A stretch of 64,000 bases of DNA from Caldithrix abyssi DSM 13497 (GTDB taxonomy: Bacteria > Calditrichota > Calditrichia > Calditrichales > Calditrichaceae). This document shows positions 63,130 to 64,000 of this stretch, one piece after another. The stretch is from assembly GCF_001886815.1 (NCBI RefSeq), contig NZ_CP018099.1, positions 2,726,501 to 2,790,500 of the forward strand, read 5' to 3'. Under the pieces are notes generated by a model. That model saw nothing but the letters and a program-made list of their open reading frames with translations, searched no databases and was not told where the DNA came from. The translations under genes and the position numbers were made by a program. Positions within the stretch are counted from its first letter, which is position 1; each line of letters begins with the position of its first letter.

Positions 63130-64000
63130 GCGGGAATATCAGCCCCCTTGAGGGATTTTATTTTTTGCCAGGATGAATGCACATCGTCTTCCAACAAGCT
63201 CCGCCAGAAGGGATGATGAACAGTTATTCAGATGTCCCTACGGGACATTTTTTCATTTGTGTGGTTTCACTTTTCCCGGCAGTGAACTGCCGCGTTATTC
63301 TCAAAAATCCCTGCGGGATTTAATTTTTTACAAAAAGAATTTAACACATCTACAGGGCATTGCCTTCCGAAGGCCAATAATTACGTCCCGGAGAGACAGC
63401 CGACAATAGCCCGTCGTTTCATCAGAGGGAGAAAATACACCAGAACAAAAAACCAGTCCCGCAGGGACGATTCAAAATAGCCCGTCGTTTCAACGGCGGG
63501 GAAAATGTACAACCCCAACCGCCAATCCCGTCCCGGCAGGGACGGTTGAACCATGGTGGCAGGTATTCAAATTGAGTGCTTGTCCTTTGTTCCCGGCAGT
63601 GAACTGCCGCGTTATTCTCAAAAATCCCTACGGGATTTATTTCTTACCTCAACAAGAATTTGACATATCTACAAAAATTTCACACTACGTAACGCCATTG
63701 AATCCGTCCCGTCAGGGACGATTGAAAATAGCCCGCCGTTTCAACGGCAAGGAAAATGTACACCGCTAACCGCCAATCCCGTCCCGGCAGGGACGGTTGA
63801 AACAGGGCGGAATGGTAATGCAATTGTCCCTACGGGACATTTTTTCATTTGTGTGGTTTCCCTTTTCCCGGCAGTGAACTGCCGCGTTATTCTCAAACAT
63901 CCCTACGGGATTTAATTTCCCCAAACGAAAATTCGACATATCTATATGAATTTACATTCCGTACGGCCAATAATTACCTCCCGGAGAGACGGCCGACAAT
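63130..64000. repeat. Cluster of short palindromic repeats (REP-like), runs off the window
   Basis: At least a dozen short hairpins of a few types recur: TGTCCCTACGGGACA, GGCAGTGAACTGCC, AAATCCCTACGGGATTT, GTCCCGGCAGGGAC and GCCGTTTCAACGGC. A module with CCCGGCAGTGAACTGCCGCG recurs at 63275, 63592 and 63867. No gene is seen. Spacing between like units is irregular (317 and 275 bases). Confidence 0.8.

Noticed and set aside
63130-64000. Possible CRISPR array
   Set aside because: Repeats are of several unrelated palindromic types with irregular spacing and the intervals are themselves repeated; no cas gene is present.
1-64000. tRNA or rRNA genes
   Set aside because: I scanned the intergenic spaces for cloverleaf-like arms, T-loop sequence and rRNA-like blocks and saw none; a covariance search would be needed to exclude them.

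Overview
The window looks like chromosome of a Gram-negative, respiratory, probably thermophilic bacterium of the FCB/Calditrichota type. Support: a lipid A exporter-like ABC protein, an LptE-like lipoprotein, several lipobox proteins, a large secreted subtilase with a T9SS/FlgD-like C-terminal tail, many c-type multiheme cytochromes, a membrane-bound uptake NiFe hydrogenase and sigma-54 regulators. A Caldithrix-like organism fits best; this is inference from gene content, as no rRNA or tRNA gene was seen.

Layout. 1-9 kb: the 5' part of a B12-binding radical SAM gene, an MsbA-like exporter with a DUF3108 protein, Mn-type superoxide dismutase, PepSY and DUF4920 envelope proteins, SpmA/SpmB, then 1.2 kb of repeat-rich spacer and a TonB/AgmX-like protein. 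9-17 kb: a minus-strand operon reading sigma-54 regulator, LptE-like lipoprotein, acidic TPR protein, secreted S8 protease, CoaE. 17-26 kb: a four-gene hydrogenase operon (small subunit, large subunit, cytochrome b, maturation protease) whose small subunit carries the two extra cysteines of oxygen-tolerant enzymes; an octaheme cytochrome followed by a truncated cytochrome; Hpt, DUF6132 and OsmC genes. 26-32 kb: two identical 1,707-bp insertion sequences in opposite orientation around a third IS, plus a MITE. 32-45 kb: Ptb-Buk with a GGDEF protein, malic enzyme with a two-component system, 1.5 kb of long tandem repeats, an MFS exporter and a PAS histidine kinase. 45-48 kb: a tetraheme cytochrome, a complete MITE and a 16-residue-repeat surface protein. 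48.3-53.8 kb: an accessory region with HicBA, an attC-like hairpin, a ~104-bp direct repeat behind each module, and a 1,411-residue nuclease-STAND protein resembling Avs antiphage sensors. 54-63 kb: housekeeping (MutM, SAM hydrolase-family protein, YbbR protein, TsaD, VWA protein), a zinc-finger polysaccharide deacetylase, dTDP-glucose dehydratase and a lipoprotein. 63.1-64 kb: a dense cluster of short palindromes.

How it works together. The hydrogenase can feed electrons from H2 through its cytochrome b into quinones, and the multiheme cytochromes are candidate periplasmic carriers or reductases. Ptb-Buk and the malic enzyme serve acyl-CoA and C4 metabolism. The intergenic DNA is unusually rich in structured repeats (at least three MITE-like elements, REP-like palindromes, a 0.37-kb tandem array), and the insertion sequences sit in the loops or centres of such palindromes. 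The Avs-like gene with its HicBA neighbour is the best candidate for an undescribed defence system.
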